DNA of 38,811 nt from Poteriospumella lacustris (lineage: Eukaryota; Sar; Chrysophyceae; Chromulinales; Dinobryaceae), in the NCBI GenBank assembly GCA_008000375.1, contig SMOI01000292.1:1-38811 (forward strand), in the 5' to 3' direction. A program made the position numbers and the translations under genes. Of this stretch, positions 1 to 10,321 are shown piece by piece; position 1 is the stretch's first letter, and each line of letters starts with the position of its first letter. The notes below the pieces were generated by a model, which made no database searches, had not been told where the DNA came from, and saw nothing but the letters and a program-made list of their open reading frames with translations.

Positions 1-537
1 ATGACTTCTGTAGTCCACGTTGTTTGTTTTCGAGCCGCCACACGGCTGTCTCTTCTGTGTCAGTCACCACTCGCCGCCAACTCCCTGCCGTCACAGTGTA
101 GTCAGTGGCAGCGTAGTCTGTGGCGGGGTGAATATCAACGTTTACAACATAACTTTTGATCCACATTCCAGCATCAACTCACCTCCAGCGTTGTCCATTA
201 GCCCTGTACAGCAGTCTCCAGTTACGTTGGTATACATACATGGTACTACTACAGTTGTCTGTCTGCTGAAACGCTGAAACCTGAAACCGAGATGTGCCGT
301 CCGTCCGTTCGTCTACTCGCCTGTGTCACCGGACACCAATGTCACTGACCAACACAGTCCAATGCAAAACTATCACAGCGAACACACCCACAGATCGCCC
401 TGAGTGAGTGGATGTTTCCGCTGTGAGGCCTTTCCAGAGCAGCAGAGCAGTTGACTCGGGTCGGGTTCCTCGCGAAGTGTTGACCAGGATAGCATGCAAC
501 ACGATGCCTCTCACATAATTTCACAGAAGCAGGACAA
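1..537. other. Upstream region of the first gene, no gene seen
   Basis: No convincing coding sequence is visible. The short open frames here lack family resemblance and codon structure. From position 322 onward the sequence belongs to the left arm of the first inverted repeat, so about 216 bases upstream of the first ATG are shared with the twin gene. A CCGTCCGTCCGTT-like stretch at about 299-311 reappears, inverted and shifted by a small indel, just outside the right arm. This suggests that homology once extended further out. Confidence 0.6.
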
Positions 538-1379
538 ATGAGTGCCGTGGAGTTGCCCCAAATCACCGCTGAGATCTTGAAGGCCGCCAATTTCTCTGCC
601 GCTGCATTGAAGGAGCGCGGTTATGATACGATCCATTTGAAGGCTGTCGATTTCGACGCCGAAGAGTTGAGAGATGCCGGCTTCGGCGCCATGCAGTTGC
701 GTTGCGCTGGATTCACGTTGGAGGAGCTCCGTGACGGTGGATACACTGCCCCCGAGGCGTCCGATGCTGGCTTCAGTGCGAAGCGCTTGCAAAAGGCCGG
801 CTACTCCGCCTTCGAGTTGAAGGAGGAACTTCACTTAGACCTTGTTCACTTGAAGGCCGCCGGATACTCGGTCAATGACTTGAAGTACTGTGGCTACATG
901 GCCGCCGAAATGAAGGGCGTTGGCTTTTCTGCCAAGGAATTGAAGGGTTTCTACTCTCCTGGCGGTAAGTTCTGGTGGTCGTGTCGTCCGGAATGTGATC
1001 ATTCAGCATGCTTATACATCACCTGTCTACAGAACTATTCCGCGCTGGCTTCACGAAGCAGGAGCTCAGACCTATCGGCTGCTGGAAGCACGACGGCAAG
1101 TGGAACGCGTACAACAGATACTGGGACTGCTGCTACGACTTGGATCCCAAGTCGAAGTACTGCGCCAACTAAACAGTCTGTGCTTTCCCTTGCAAGGCAC
1201 ATCCATCTTTGCTTATTTCAGTCTCGTTTAGCCCCCGCACTACTTTTAGCATAGACAAACCCCGCACAAAAATGACCAGAAAACGGTCGTAGTGACGGAA
1301 ACGGGACGATTTGTACACAACGGTCCTGTTCCCTCCTTTCGACAGCTCTATACACACTATTTTGCATACTGTATGAGCA
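322..1379. repeat. Left arm of inverted repeat IR1
   Basis: This 1,058-base arm is repeated in reverse orientation at 1682-2739; paired positions sum to 3061. It contains the whole decapeptide-repeat gene with its intron, about 216 bases upstream and about 207 bases downstream. Translations in several frames match between arms, and I saw one base difference (351 against 2710). Identity stops abruptly at the inner edge, after GTATGAGCA. Confidence 0.95.
538..1172 (+). CDS. Decapeptide-repeat protein with Cys/Trp-rich tail, copy 1
   Basis: Two exons, 538-964 and 1033-1172, flank a 68-base intron (GTAAGT..ACAG) and give 188 residues. From about residue 9 the protein is a run of roughly thirteen 10-residue repeats of the form [FY]-[ST]-x-x-x-L-[KR]-x-A-G, for example AGFSAKRLQK. 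After the intron two more units lead into a short tail with Cys and Trp residues (CWKHDGKW, DCCYDLD, KYC). No signal peptide or membrane segment is seen. Similar leucine-spaced decapeptide repeats occur in uncharacterised protist proteins, where a repeat-solenoid or scaffold role is only presumed. The function is unknown. The stop falls inside the repeat arm, and a near-identical twin runs towards it from 2523. Confidence 0.85.
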
Positions 1380-1681
1380 ATTTAATTACGCTTGCACTTT
1401 CAACTCTTCAAAGTCTTCTTCTTTTGTTCCGTCAATCACGCTGCATCACATACAACAGCAATTGCAGCCATCTAAACTCTTCCGGGCGAAATACAACAGC
1501 AGATATTTACACAGTTCGCGTTTGAATGTTGGAACTGCTATACTACTCTTGTTGAGTAACTGACAGCAAGGATTTCATGATGGCAGAATACAGCATTTGA
1601 ATCCACTGATTGATTGGTTGTCGCTTTTGACGAAGAAGAAAGAGAGACAGAGAGAAAAGATGAGAAGGAAAGAGTAGTTAA
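1380..1681. other. Spacer between the arms of IR1
   Basis: These 302 unique bases separate the two inverted arms. They hold only short meaningless frames and should contain the 3' ends of both convergent transcripts. The spacer is too long for a simple snap-back artefact and shows no transposon features. Confidence 0.7.
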
Positions 1682-2739
1682 TGCTCATACAGTATGCAAA
1701 ATAGTGTGTATAGAGCTGTCGAAAGGAGGGAACAGGACCGTTGTGTACAAATCGTCCCGTTTCCGTCACTACGACCGTTTTCTGGTCATTTTTGTGCGGG
1801 GTTTGTCTATGCTAAAAGTAGTGCGGGGGCTAAACGAGACTGAAATAAGCAAAGATGGATGTGCCTTGCAAGGGAAAGCACAGACTGTTTAGTTGGCGCA
1901 GTACTTCGACTTGGGATCCAAGTCGTAGCAGCAGTCCCAGTATCTGTTGTACGCGTTCCACTTGCCGTCGTGCTTCCAGCAGCCGATAGGTCTGAGCTCC
2001 TGCTTCGTGAAGCCAGCGCGGAATAGTTCTGTAGACAGGTGATGTATAAGCATGCTGAATGATCACATTCCGGACGACACGACCACCAGAACTTACCGCC
2101 AGGAGAGTAGAAACCCTTCAATTCCTTGGCAGAAAAGCCAACGCCCTTCATTTCGGCGGCCATGTAGCCACAGTACTTCAAGTCATTGACCGAGTATCCG
2201 GCGGCCTTCAAGTGAACAAGGTCTAAGTGAAGTTCCTCCTTCAACTCGAAGGCGGAGTAGCCGGCCTTTTGCAAGCGCTTCGCACTGAAGCCAGCATCGG
2301 ACGCCTCGGGGGCAGTGTATCCACCGTCACGGAGCTCCTCCAACGTGAATCCAGCGCAACGCAACTGCATGGCGCCGAAGCCGGCATCTCTCAACTCTTC
2401 GGCGTCGAAATCGACAGCCTTCAAATGGATCGTATCATAACCGCGCTCCTTCAATGCAGCGGCAGAGAAATTGGCGGCCTTCAAGATCTCAGCGGTGATT
2501 TGGGGCAACTCCACGGCACTCATTTGTCCTGCTTCTGTGAAATTATGTGAGAGGCATCGTGTTGCATGCTATCCTGGTCAACACTTCGCGAGGAACCCGA
2601 CCCGAGTCAACTGCTCTGCTGCTCTGGAAAGGCCTCACAGCGGAAACATCCACTCACTCAGGGCGATCTGTGGGTGTGTTCGCTGTGATAGTTTTGCATT
2701 GGACTGTGTCGGTCAGTGACATTGGTGTCCGGTGACACA
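1682..2739. repeat. Right arm of inverted repeat IR1
   Basis: Reverse-complement copy of 322-1379. The outer edge ends at the TGTGTCACC-type sequence. Beyond it the two sides share only a shifted CCGTCCGTCCGTT-like block, so the flanks are diverged rather than perfectly mirrored. Confidence 0.95.
1889..2523 (-). CDS. Decapeptide-repeat protein with Cys/Trp-rich tail, copy 2
   Basis: Mirror copy of the gene at 538-1172: exons 2097-2523 and 1889-2028 with the same 68-base intron, encoding the same 188-residue protein. The two genes point at each other and share about 216 bases of identical upstream sequence. They therefore probably share core promoter elements as well as product. Its start faces the PEX22 gene about 550 bases away. 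Complete identity of exons and intron indicates a very recent duplication or ongoing gene conversion. Confidence 0.85.
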
Positions 2740-3070
2740 ACCACAACGGACGGACGACATCGTGAACACGATGATGATGATGATGACGACGACGCGATCA
2801 CGATGATGACGATCTGAAAAAGGCGGCGGTGAGCGGTGAGTCGAAGAAGAGTCGAACAAATGCGAGATTGGAGACAGCGTTGAATGAAATGCATAGTTTT
2901 TAGAAGCATAGTGATTGATGGGCTGCTGAAAAACACGTCAAAGCAGCAAGGCAATCGTTGGTTGAAGTGTTGCACCACCTTTTGCTGTTGTCTGAAGAAC
3001 CTCTTTCGGCGGACTAAACGTCGATTTCACTCGACCATCGCGCAATTCTTCAAGGAGCCCGTTTCTCAAT
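2740..3070. other. Divergent intergenic region with a short GAT/GAC microsatellite
   Basis: Lies between the start of repeat-protein copy 2 and the start of PEX22. At about 2768-2812 there is a degenerate trinucleotide run of GAT and GAC units. A short open frame starting at 2884 overlaps PEX22 in another frame and looks like leader sequence. No RNA gene is seen. Confidence 0.5.
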
Positions 3071-3766
3071 ATGTTGGCGGTTTTCATCATGATCGCTGCG
3101 GTTATCATTCCGCTCATAATGTTTTTCTTTGTTCCTAACGCCCCTCCTCCAAACAATCGCACCGACATCGCAGCGAATCCGCCCCAAGCACCTGTCGCCA
3201 GAAACCAGGATTCGCCACCGACCAGTAACCCGAACAGTGGAAAATTTTCAAGCGATCGTCGCTCGGAGATGCCGTCCGCAGAACTCGTGGCACTGCAGGC
3301 CCGCTTGCACATCTCAAAAGTTAACGCGACCATCACCGTCTCGTTACACCGAAACTTCACGGAAGGTGCAACCGTCGCAGAATATGATGGGTTAGACCGA
3401 GTACTGACCCTTTTATCGCAAATTGGTGATGTCTTCGTTCTCGTCCATTGCAACAATGACGAAGACGAGAAGGAGGAACAGACGATTCGCGCTGTTCTGG
3501 CCACCAAAGCTGCGTATTTCCAAGAGTCTCCGCATCGGGTTCTCTTTTGCGCCACCCACATCGGAAAGGTGGCATTCTTACGTCAATTGAAGCCTCTCTT
3601 CCATGTCGAATTCGACCCTAAAATATATGAAGATTTGCGTCCACATATCCCGGTCATCGTGCTGCATCGGCTCAGCAGTGATCCCCAGATCCAATACAAC
3701 CGGCCCTACCCCAACATCATCCAACAACAAATCAGCAACCTCCTGAGCTTAACCGTGAAGACATAA
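3071..3766 (+). CDS. PEX22: Peroxin-22-like peroxisomal membrane protein
   Basis: A single exon of 231 residues. The first 21 residues form a hydrophobic membrane anchor, followed by a Pro/Asn-rich linker (about 22-65) and a soluble domain. The C-terminal half carries the stretch VLFCATHIGKVAFLRQL followed by HVEFDP and a hydrophobic strand. This matches the conserved region of plant-type PEX22 as I know it (a VLFCET..GR..F.RQL pattern). PEX22 anchors the ubiquitin-conjugating enzyme PEX4 at the peroxisome for recycling of the import receptor PEX5. The start is the first Met after an in-frame stop at 2993. It converges with separase, with 117 bases between stops. The family is called from one conserved block, so confidence is good but not complete. 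Confidence 0.8.
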   Translation: MLAVFIMIAAVIIPLIMFFFVPNAPPPNNRTDIAANPPQAPVARNQDSPPTSNPNSGKFSSDRRSEMPSAELVALQARLHISKVNATITVSLHRNFTEGATVAEYDGLDRVLTLLSQIGDVFVLVHCNNDEDEKEEQTIRAVLATKAAYFQESPHRVLFCATHIGKVAFLRQLKPLFHVEFDPKIYEDLRPHIPVIVLHRLSSDPQIQYNRPYPNIIQQQISNLLSLTVKT

Positions 3767-3883
3767 TGGATGAAAAAGGATGAGTGAAGGGTGTGTGTGT
3801 AATATAAGTTATGCGATTGGGGGGTGGGGAAGGGTAGAATGAGAGAATGATTCATATGTATGTAGGGGGGGGCGGTGATCTGC

Positions 3884-6800
3884 TTATTCTTGGAGGGCAA
3901 TGGGCACAGGAATACCATAGACCACCGCTGCAGCACCGACAGCATACCGCATGCGACAGACATCCCGGGCAAAGGCCAGACAAGAGCCCAGGTCTACACC
4001 CGCGTCAGTGGTGGACACTGGTTGCGACTTGGCGTCGCTGTTCTTGTTGCTGTTGCTGTTGCTATTGCTATTGGCGCTGGGGCCGAGGTCGTCGTCGTCG
4101 TCGTCGTCTTGGAAGAGCACCTTCTTGGTCGAGACGAGCGCTGAGGTCGCATGTGTAGGCGGCGGAGACGGATTCGTTTTCAATGCGAAGACCTGTCGAA
4201 TGACTTCAATGGTCAGACGGTCGAGATCGCGATCGGTCACGTCCCAGAGGTTGCCGAGGACGAAATACGGTGCGCCGTGACAGAGATAGGAGAGAACGGG
4301 CCCCATGGGATCGTGTTCACCCCGCGACGTCAGACGACCACTGCTGCAACCCCACAGGAATGCAGCAGGTAGCAACACATGGCTGTTCGCTGTCGTCGTT
4401 GTGGCGGTAGCGGTAGCGGTGGTGGTTGCGGTGGCGGTGGCGGTGGTGGTGTCCTGCAGGCCGTGAAACGCTGCTCCAGCTCCGTGACCGCAATACACGA
4501 AGATCTCCTGCTGTGCTTGCTGCGTCCTACGTCACAAAATGGGGCAGTGGTCAATGCGGCGGTGAGTGGCGTGCAGTCCTCGTGCATACTTACTTGGCCA
4601 CCTCTGGCTTGGGCACTTGTCCAACGAAGCCGGACCAGCCCCATCGCTCTTGTGCTTCCTCCAACAGCGGCCACAATGTCGCCCGCGTGGTCGGCAGGTT
4701 GTTCTCTGCATCCAATGCGTACCACGTGCGCTTGGCTTCTGCGGGTTGCCACCAGGGCCCCTCCTGTTCATTCGAAACGGCCTCCTGTCGACGTCGAATG
4801 ATGTCTAACAACAGGGGCAACGATATCATGCGCGATACGGGCGCGTGTCGTAGCGACGCCATCGACTCCAACGGCAACTGTTGGAGCCATTCGTCCACCA
4901 GCAACACGGTATGTGCGGGCTTTGCGGAGCCTGTCGACGCAGCTGGCAGCGACGGTGCGTGTCGAGCTCGTCGACGTGAGGTGTCTCTGCCGGCATCGCG
5001 GCCACCGTCCTCGTCGTTGTCCTCGTCGTCGTCGCAGAACACATCGATGACGCGCTTGCCGGCCGACTTCTGGGCCGTCATCAACACATTCGTTTTCTTC
5101 TTCGTCGCCGTCGTGGTCGCCATCGCACTCATCGAGGCAATGCTCAGTCCTTTCTTCGCCGTGGTCATCGCTTTGCCAGGCGTTGCGGTGGTGAGGGGTA
5201 GCGGTTTCGCAGGAGTAGGCAACGGTGGTAGATCGTAGTCGACCGTGCCCATCGCTGTTTTGGCCGTTGGCTTCTTCTTCGAGGCGGTGGCGGGAGGCAC
5301 AGGAGGGGCAGGGGGCACAGGAGGCGCAGGAGCCGACGTGTGTGTGGATTGGAGCAGGCGATGCTCCACCAGGCGATCAATCAACTCGCTCTTCTTCCCC
5401 GCGACAGGAAGCCCCGCTTCCTTGCACAGTACCTTCAGATCCGTCACTTTCAATGCCTCGTATTCCTCTCGGTATCGGCTTTCATCGTCGGCGGTGCCGT
5501 TTACGGGACCTTGGTTCTCTGTTTGCGGTGACGTTGGTATCGTCAGTGGTGAACCCAGCGAACTACTGTCACGGTGGGACGCAGCGGTGGTCTCTGTGGC
5601 CGCCACCAGACGGTCAAATTCGTCCATCGCCGTCTCGTCGACGTCGTCGTCAACGATACCACGGCGGTAGGGTGTCTCACTGACCTCGTCGTCGTCGTCG
5701 TCGACTGCAAATCGGAGAGTCTTCATCGACGAGGCGACGGTATCGACGTCGTCGTCGTCGTCGTCGGGTCGCTGCTCAGTCTCCAAGCGACTGGAGCCTC
5801 TCGCTCTGGCCCTCACACCACGGGCACCGCCACCGGCACCGCCACCGCCATGGCCAGTCATCGCTTTCAGTGCGGTTCCTGTTCCCAGAGGCTGTTTCTT
5901 CACACCACTACGAGCACTTGGTGTAGCAGAAATAGCACCCGTTGTAGTGGGTGGGGCTTTGTGGGGCTCTGCGGTAGACAGCGGTTCGCTGATGTCCCCG
6001 TCGTGGGATGGACCACTGTCCGTCGCCACCGGTGCTCGGAGCAAGGCCAACAGAGGCGACAACAACGTCTCGCACTCCACGAGAATCGCCTCGATATCTG
6101 CCTCCATTTGTTCGCGCTGCTTCCACCACTGTTTCTTCTCTTTCTCCGTCATTTGTGTGACAATCGCCAAGTCCTTCGTACGCCGTAGCTGTTGGTGTTG
6201 GGCCTCCAGCATGTTGCGCCAGCGATGGGCCAACGCATGCAAGGCCTTGCCTCCCGCGATGGACAACACCTGGACGTCTCGATGGCCACGGTGGCGATAC
6301 ACTCCTGCCAGGATCGTGTCCGTGGCGACATCGCAGGTGAGAAACGCCACTTGCGTAGAGGACGACGACTGTGCCACCAACAGATCCAACCGCTGAGCGA
6401 CCGCGTCGATCGACGTCGATGATGACCGTAACGCCTCTTGTACCAGCTGCACGCTGGGGTTTTGGTCACACTGCACCTTACTTCCACTACTGGGTACCGA
6501 TGGTGTGGGCAGGTAGCTGCTACGCTCGAGCGTCAGAAAAGCCGCCGACGCTCCAGCAACGAAGGCCTGCAGGTTGCGGACAGAATCTGCGCCACGGTCG
6601 CCTTGGACGAGCGAAATAGCCGCGGCTTTCCGCAGATGGCGTGCCACAGGGAACGGACATTGCAAGGAGAAGCGCAGCATGGCGTCCTCGTTGGGCATTG
6701 CCGCATTTAAACCTTTCGCCGCGGCCGCCGTGGGGTCCTGCCACCCCATCGCCGATCGCTGCCATAAGATATCGACGTCGAAGGCTTCGGGTCGCCGTGG

Positions 6801-9383
6801 ACGACTTGGCGTGTTCTGCATGGCGCTCATCACCGTCGGTTCGGCGGATAGCTTGGTTTGGAAGGTCGGATACTGGTTCATGAGCCACGCAACGGTCGAT
6901 GTCGCCGCTTCATCGTTGAAACCAGCCACTCCCAATGACGTCACGAGCTCCTGCAGTCGCGCCGACTCAATACGGTGCCAATGACGCAGCACATGCACCA
7001 CCACACGAATGCAAAGGGCAGTTGGTGAGACTTGAGGCTCTGTTGGGGAGGTTCCACGCAGCTGGGTCACGAGTTGCCACGCTTCGGCGACATTGTCCAC
7101 CGCTCGTGACGTTTTCCCCAAATTTTCAGCGACCTCCGCGCTGAAGAGCAGCGTTTCCAATCGCAGCCAACGCGTCCAGGGACCATCGCGGATACTGCGA
7201 TTATGTGCGTACGAAAAGCTCTTCTTGGCACACGCTTCAGCCGTCAACAAATCGTCGAAATAGAACCAACAGACCTTGCTGGCACAGAGCCACAGGAAGC
7301 TCTTGACGATGTAATAGTCGACGAACGGCTGGAATATGCTGGCCTTGACGTGGTCCATGACGCTCTCTACGCCGCTGAGAAACGTTTGCTTTGCGGCTTC
7401 ATCGGACCAATGCGGTGTCGGCTGACAAGAGGCCACGGCAGAGCTCAATGATCGATGCCACCGACGTGCATCGTGGAGATGGCGCTGGATCACGCCTACG
7501 CAGTCGACGATCGGCTGATAGTCCTTCGAAAAGGCCATATCCTGGTCGAACAACAGTGCACATCTGTCAGAGGGGGACGCCCAGATGTGGTACAAATCAT
7601 GGACAATTGTAAGCGCGGGGATCGACAACGCCATCGTCATCTCCGCACCCATTGCGGGTGCATTTCCATCGAGAATAGACGCACCGACAGACACAGGACT
7701 AACGTGATATCTCAGTACATCGTCATGGAGACACAATGCCTGGTAATCCTCGTTCTTCATAGCGGTGTACCGCCCCATGTTGAGGTCTTGTGTCCACCAG
7801 GCGAGGGCGTGCTGCAACAGGGTTCGATCTGTCGTCATCATGGGAGCGGTGCTCGCCAGCAGAAACTGCATTTCTCTTCGAATGAGACGCAAGTCTTCGA
7901 TCTCTGTCGACTCTGGACAGTGAAGGAGATCAATTATCAAATCAACGAGCTTCTTCGTCGTCTTCGAACTGGGTACCGAGAGAAGGTGAATGAGAGTGGT
8001 GGATGAAGGAAGAGCGCCCGGCGCTTGTACTGACGACGCTGAGGCACGAAATCCTTCCTGAAGATGGACCAGAAAACGGGCAAGAAGAGACTGCATTACC
8101 TCCTCTTCCGCCGCCGAAAGAACCCCTGTTCTTCCAGTACTGCTGGCCATTTCCGCGCCGGTTGTATTCAGATAGTGGGCGACGGAGAGGTGGAGACACT
8201 TGTTCAGTTTGTCGAAATAGTCTGCACCACCAAGGGAGCAAATCCCCCGAGATCGGCTCTTCTCCAGAAGAATAGCCATATTCCACAGCATCATCGCCTT
8301 TAGAGCGCTGGTTTCCCCATGACCAAGCCGGATACCATCGAAGAGAAGTGAGATATGGAGCAGGACATTGACCACGTCCGCGGGTGATGCGTTGCCGTCT
8401 CTCTTCAGCTTGGCGACGACGTCCACCTCTTCCGATATCTTGCGAAGTAGATTCATAACGGACTGTGCAATCGGAGCTTCGTCAACTTGGGTCGCTGAGT
8501 CTTGAGATAGATGCCGTTTCAACCACGTATACACCGTTTTCAATAAATTGTCCCACGTGGAAAGCTCACCATGTAATTCGGCAAACGATTCACACCCCAC
8601 GCGAATGACTCCAGACACAATCATCATTGAACATTTCCCATCCTTCAAAAACACTTCAAAGAGATGGAGGATTCCTTGAAGGGATTTTTGGACAGTTTTG
8701 AACTTTCGTGAACGAATAGAGGAGTCGTCCTGAGCGGAGATGAGTTGCCCCTGAAGATACAGAGTAACCTGTTCGATGCTTCTCTCCATCCCACCGCAAT
8801 CTGTTGGCCCAGTAGATACAAACATTGAATCTACCGCAAAGTAGTACAAGATGAACATCAAGTCAAACTTGAGCAAGTCCAGTTTGCTGTTGCTTTCGCT
8901 GGTCGACTGTCGGACAGCTGTGAGGATATCGTTGACATGATCGAGAGATAGATTGGATCCGAGATCTTGAAAGGCCTCCACCAGTTGGAGAATTGTTCCT
9001 TTGAATGAACTTCGCACTTTATTCGAAGCGACACTGTTTCGTATGGCCTCATATAACTCGCGGCGGAGGGGTGCCCATCGCTGTTCATTGCCAGGGATAA
9101 GCGACACAGATGCCGTCAAGACATCGCGGGTCATGGAGATAAGTTTAATAAAATCCTGTCCGCTGATGGCATCATCATTGGTCGCTCTTTGTACAGAAGC
9201 AATGAACTGTTTTATCGTTGCTGTGAACTGACTGGACGACTTCGCTACTATCGATTTCTGGACAGAACCGAGATCCTGAGGAAAATGAAAAAAATTACTA
9301 ATCAACAAACTCTTCAGCATTTGATTCAGACATATAGAACTTACCAGCGTAAGCTGGGCATCAAATGATGCTTTTGACGCCAT
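3884..9383 (-). CDS. ESP1: Separase (cohesin-cleaving cysteine protease) with an internal SAP domain
   Basis: Three exons, 9345-9383, 4594-9275 and 3884-4526, with introns of 69 and 67 bases, give 1,787 residues, within the usual separase range. Separase cleaves the kleisin subunit of cohesin at anaphase. The clan CD catalytic pair is clear: the His motif YCGHGAG near residue 1589 and the Cys motif LWGCSSG near 1635, followed by GNLWDVTDRDLDRL. Upstream, LPLESMASLR and VSRMISLPLLL match the domain preceding the catalytic site. The N-terminal 1,000 residues are helical-repeat-like. Unusual: a SAP-type motif at about 1280-1320 (TDLKVLCKEAGLPVAGKKSE), Asp-rich tracts just before it, and a Thr/Ala dipeptide tract between the catalytic His and Cys. 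The 69-base first intron has no in-frame stop, so its retention would add 23 residues. Confidence 0.93.
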
Positions 9384-9873
9384 AACCGGTTTTCAGTTGC
9401 GACGACACCTCGACGAGTGGGGATAGTTGATGGCTATATCCTTTTACAACAAGCAAGGATGATGTTCGAGACTTGAAATAAAACTTGGTAGCATTGATTT
9501 GTTGACTTTTCACTGCAGTAATCAATACAATATCCGCCTGAAAAGCAAGGACATCTTCCATGATCGCTAACTAACCGTTGGTGAGTGACTCACGACGAGA
9601 CAGAAACAGAGGAAGGAGGGGAAAATCGAAACGCTTTCTGACATACCGACGGACAAACAGGCTGGGCAAATGGTCAGTGTGTGAAAGTGGGAAGATGGAA
9701 AGAAGATGGATGGACGTCTCTCTGTTGCGAAGAGTGAGGTGGAATTTTCCTGCAAAGAAGTGCTCTTTGGTTGGGATTATGATCATCGAGTTCGGCCCCT
9801 TCGAATCCCATTCATCAAACGGAACTCTCACAATCGAACCCATCTACACTCTCAATAAAAGTTTCCTTTCGAA
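9384..9873. promoter_or_regulatory. Divergent intergenic region, separase / COX17
   Basis: About 490 bases between two start codons on opposite strands, so presumably a shared bidirectional promoter. A 99-codon open frame (9578-9877) ends on a TGA overlapping the COX17 ATG. I read it as leader sequence or chance, since it resembles no family. No TATA box or clear repeated element stands out. Confidence 0.45.
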
Positions 9874-10142
9874 ATGAACTCGCAGTCGACCCCATCAACT
9901 GGCTCTCAATGCACCAACCCTCAGGTACAGAATCGCCATCCTATCCTCGATCAGTTCTCTCGTCACACGCGTGATTTGACTTCTCGTAGGTTGGCAAGTC
10001 TGGAAAGAAAATTTGCTGCAGCTGCCCTGAAACAAAGAAAGTTAGAGACGAGTGTGTCGTCAACAAGGGACCTGAGAATTGTGCGGCTGAGATTGAAGCA
10101 CACAAAGTTTGTTTGAGAAGCGAAGGCTTTCGCGTTGACTAG
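9874..10142 (+). CDS. COX17: Cytochrome c oxidase copper chaperone
   Basis: Two exons, 9874-9924 and 9990-10142, around a 65-base intron (GTACAG..GTAG) encode 67 residues, the normal COX17 length. COX17 carries Cu(I) in the mitochondrial intermembrane space and hands it to SCO1 and COX11. Spliced, the protein has the copper-binding KICCSC motif with the Cys pair at 26-27. It also has the twin CX9C framework, C29-x9-C39 and C48-x9-C58, and the family block CPETKKVRDEC. Without splicing the frame runs into an unrelated 80-residue reading that hides the gene. It converges with enolase, with 179 bases between stops. Confidence 0.95.
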
Positions 10143-10321
10143 ACAAAATGAAGTGATAGGTTTTATGCAACTCTTGTGTATATTTGACTTTAATGTAAAT
10201 TGCGAATTTCCTTACTCGTTGAAGTTGAAGGGGTACTTACACGCACACTCGATGAGTATGCCAAAATTAACAAGAAACTGTTTTTTACAAAGCTAGACCG
10301 ATATGAATCCAGCGACAAAAT

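Noticed and set aside
1-2739. Palindrome interpreted as a pure amplification or assembly chimera
   Set aside because: Not fully excluded, but a 302-base unique spacer, one base difference and diverged homologous flanks fit a biological duplication better.
9578-9877. 99-codon frame before COX17
   Set aside because: Starts at a plausible ATG but has no homology. It ends overlapping the COX17 start and is more likely leader sequence.
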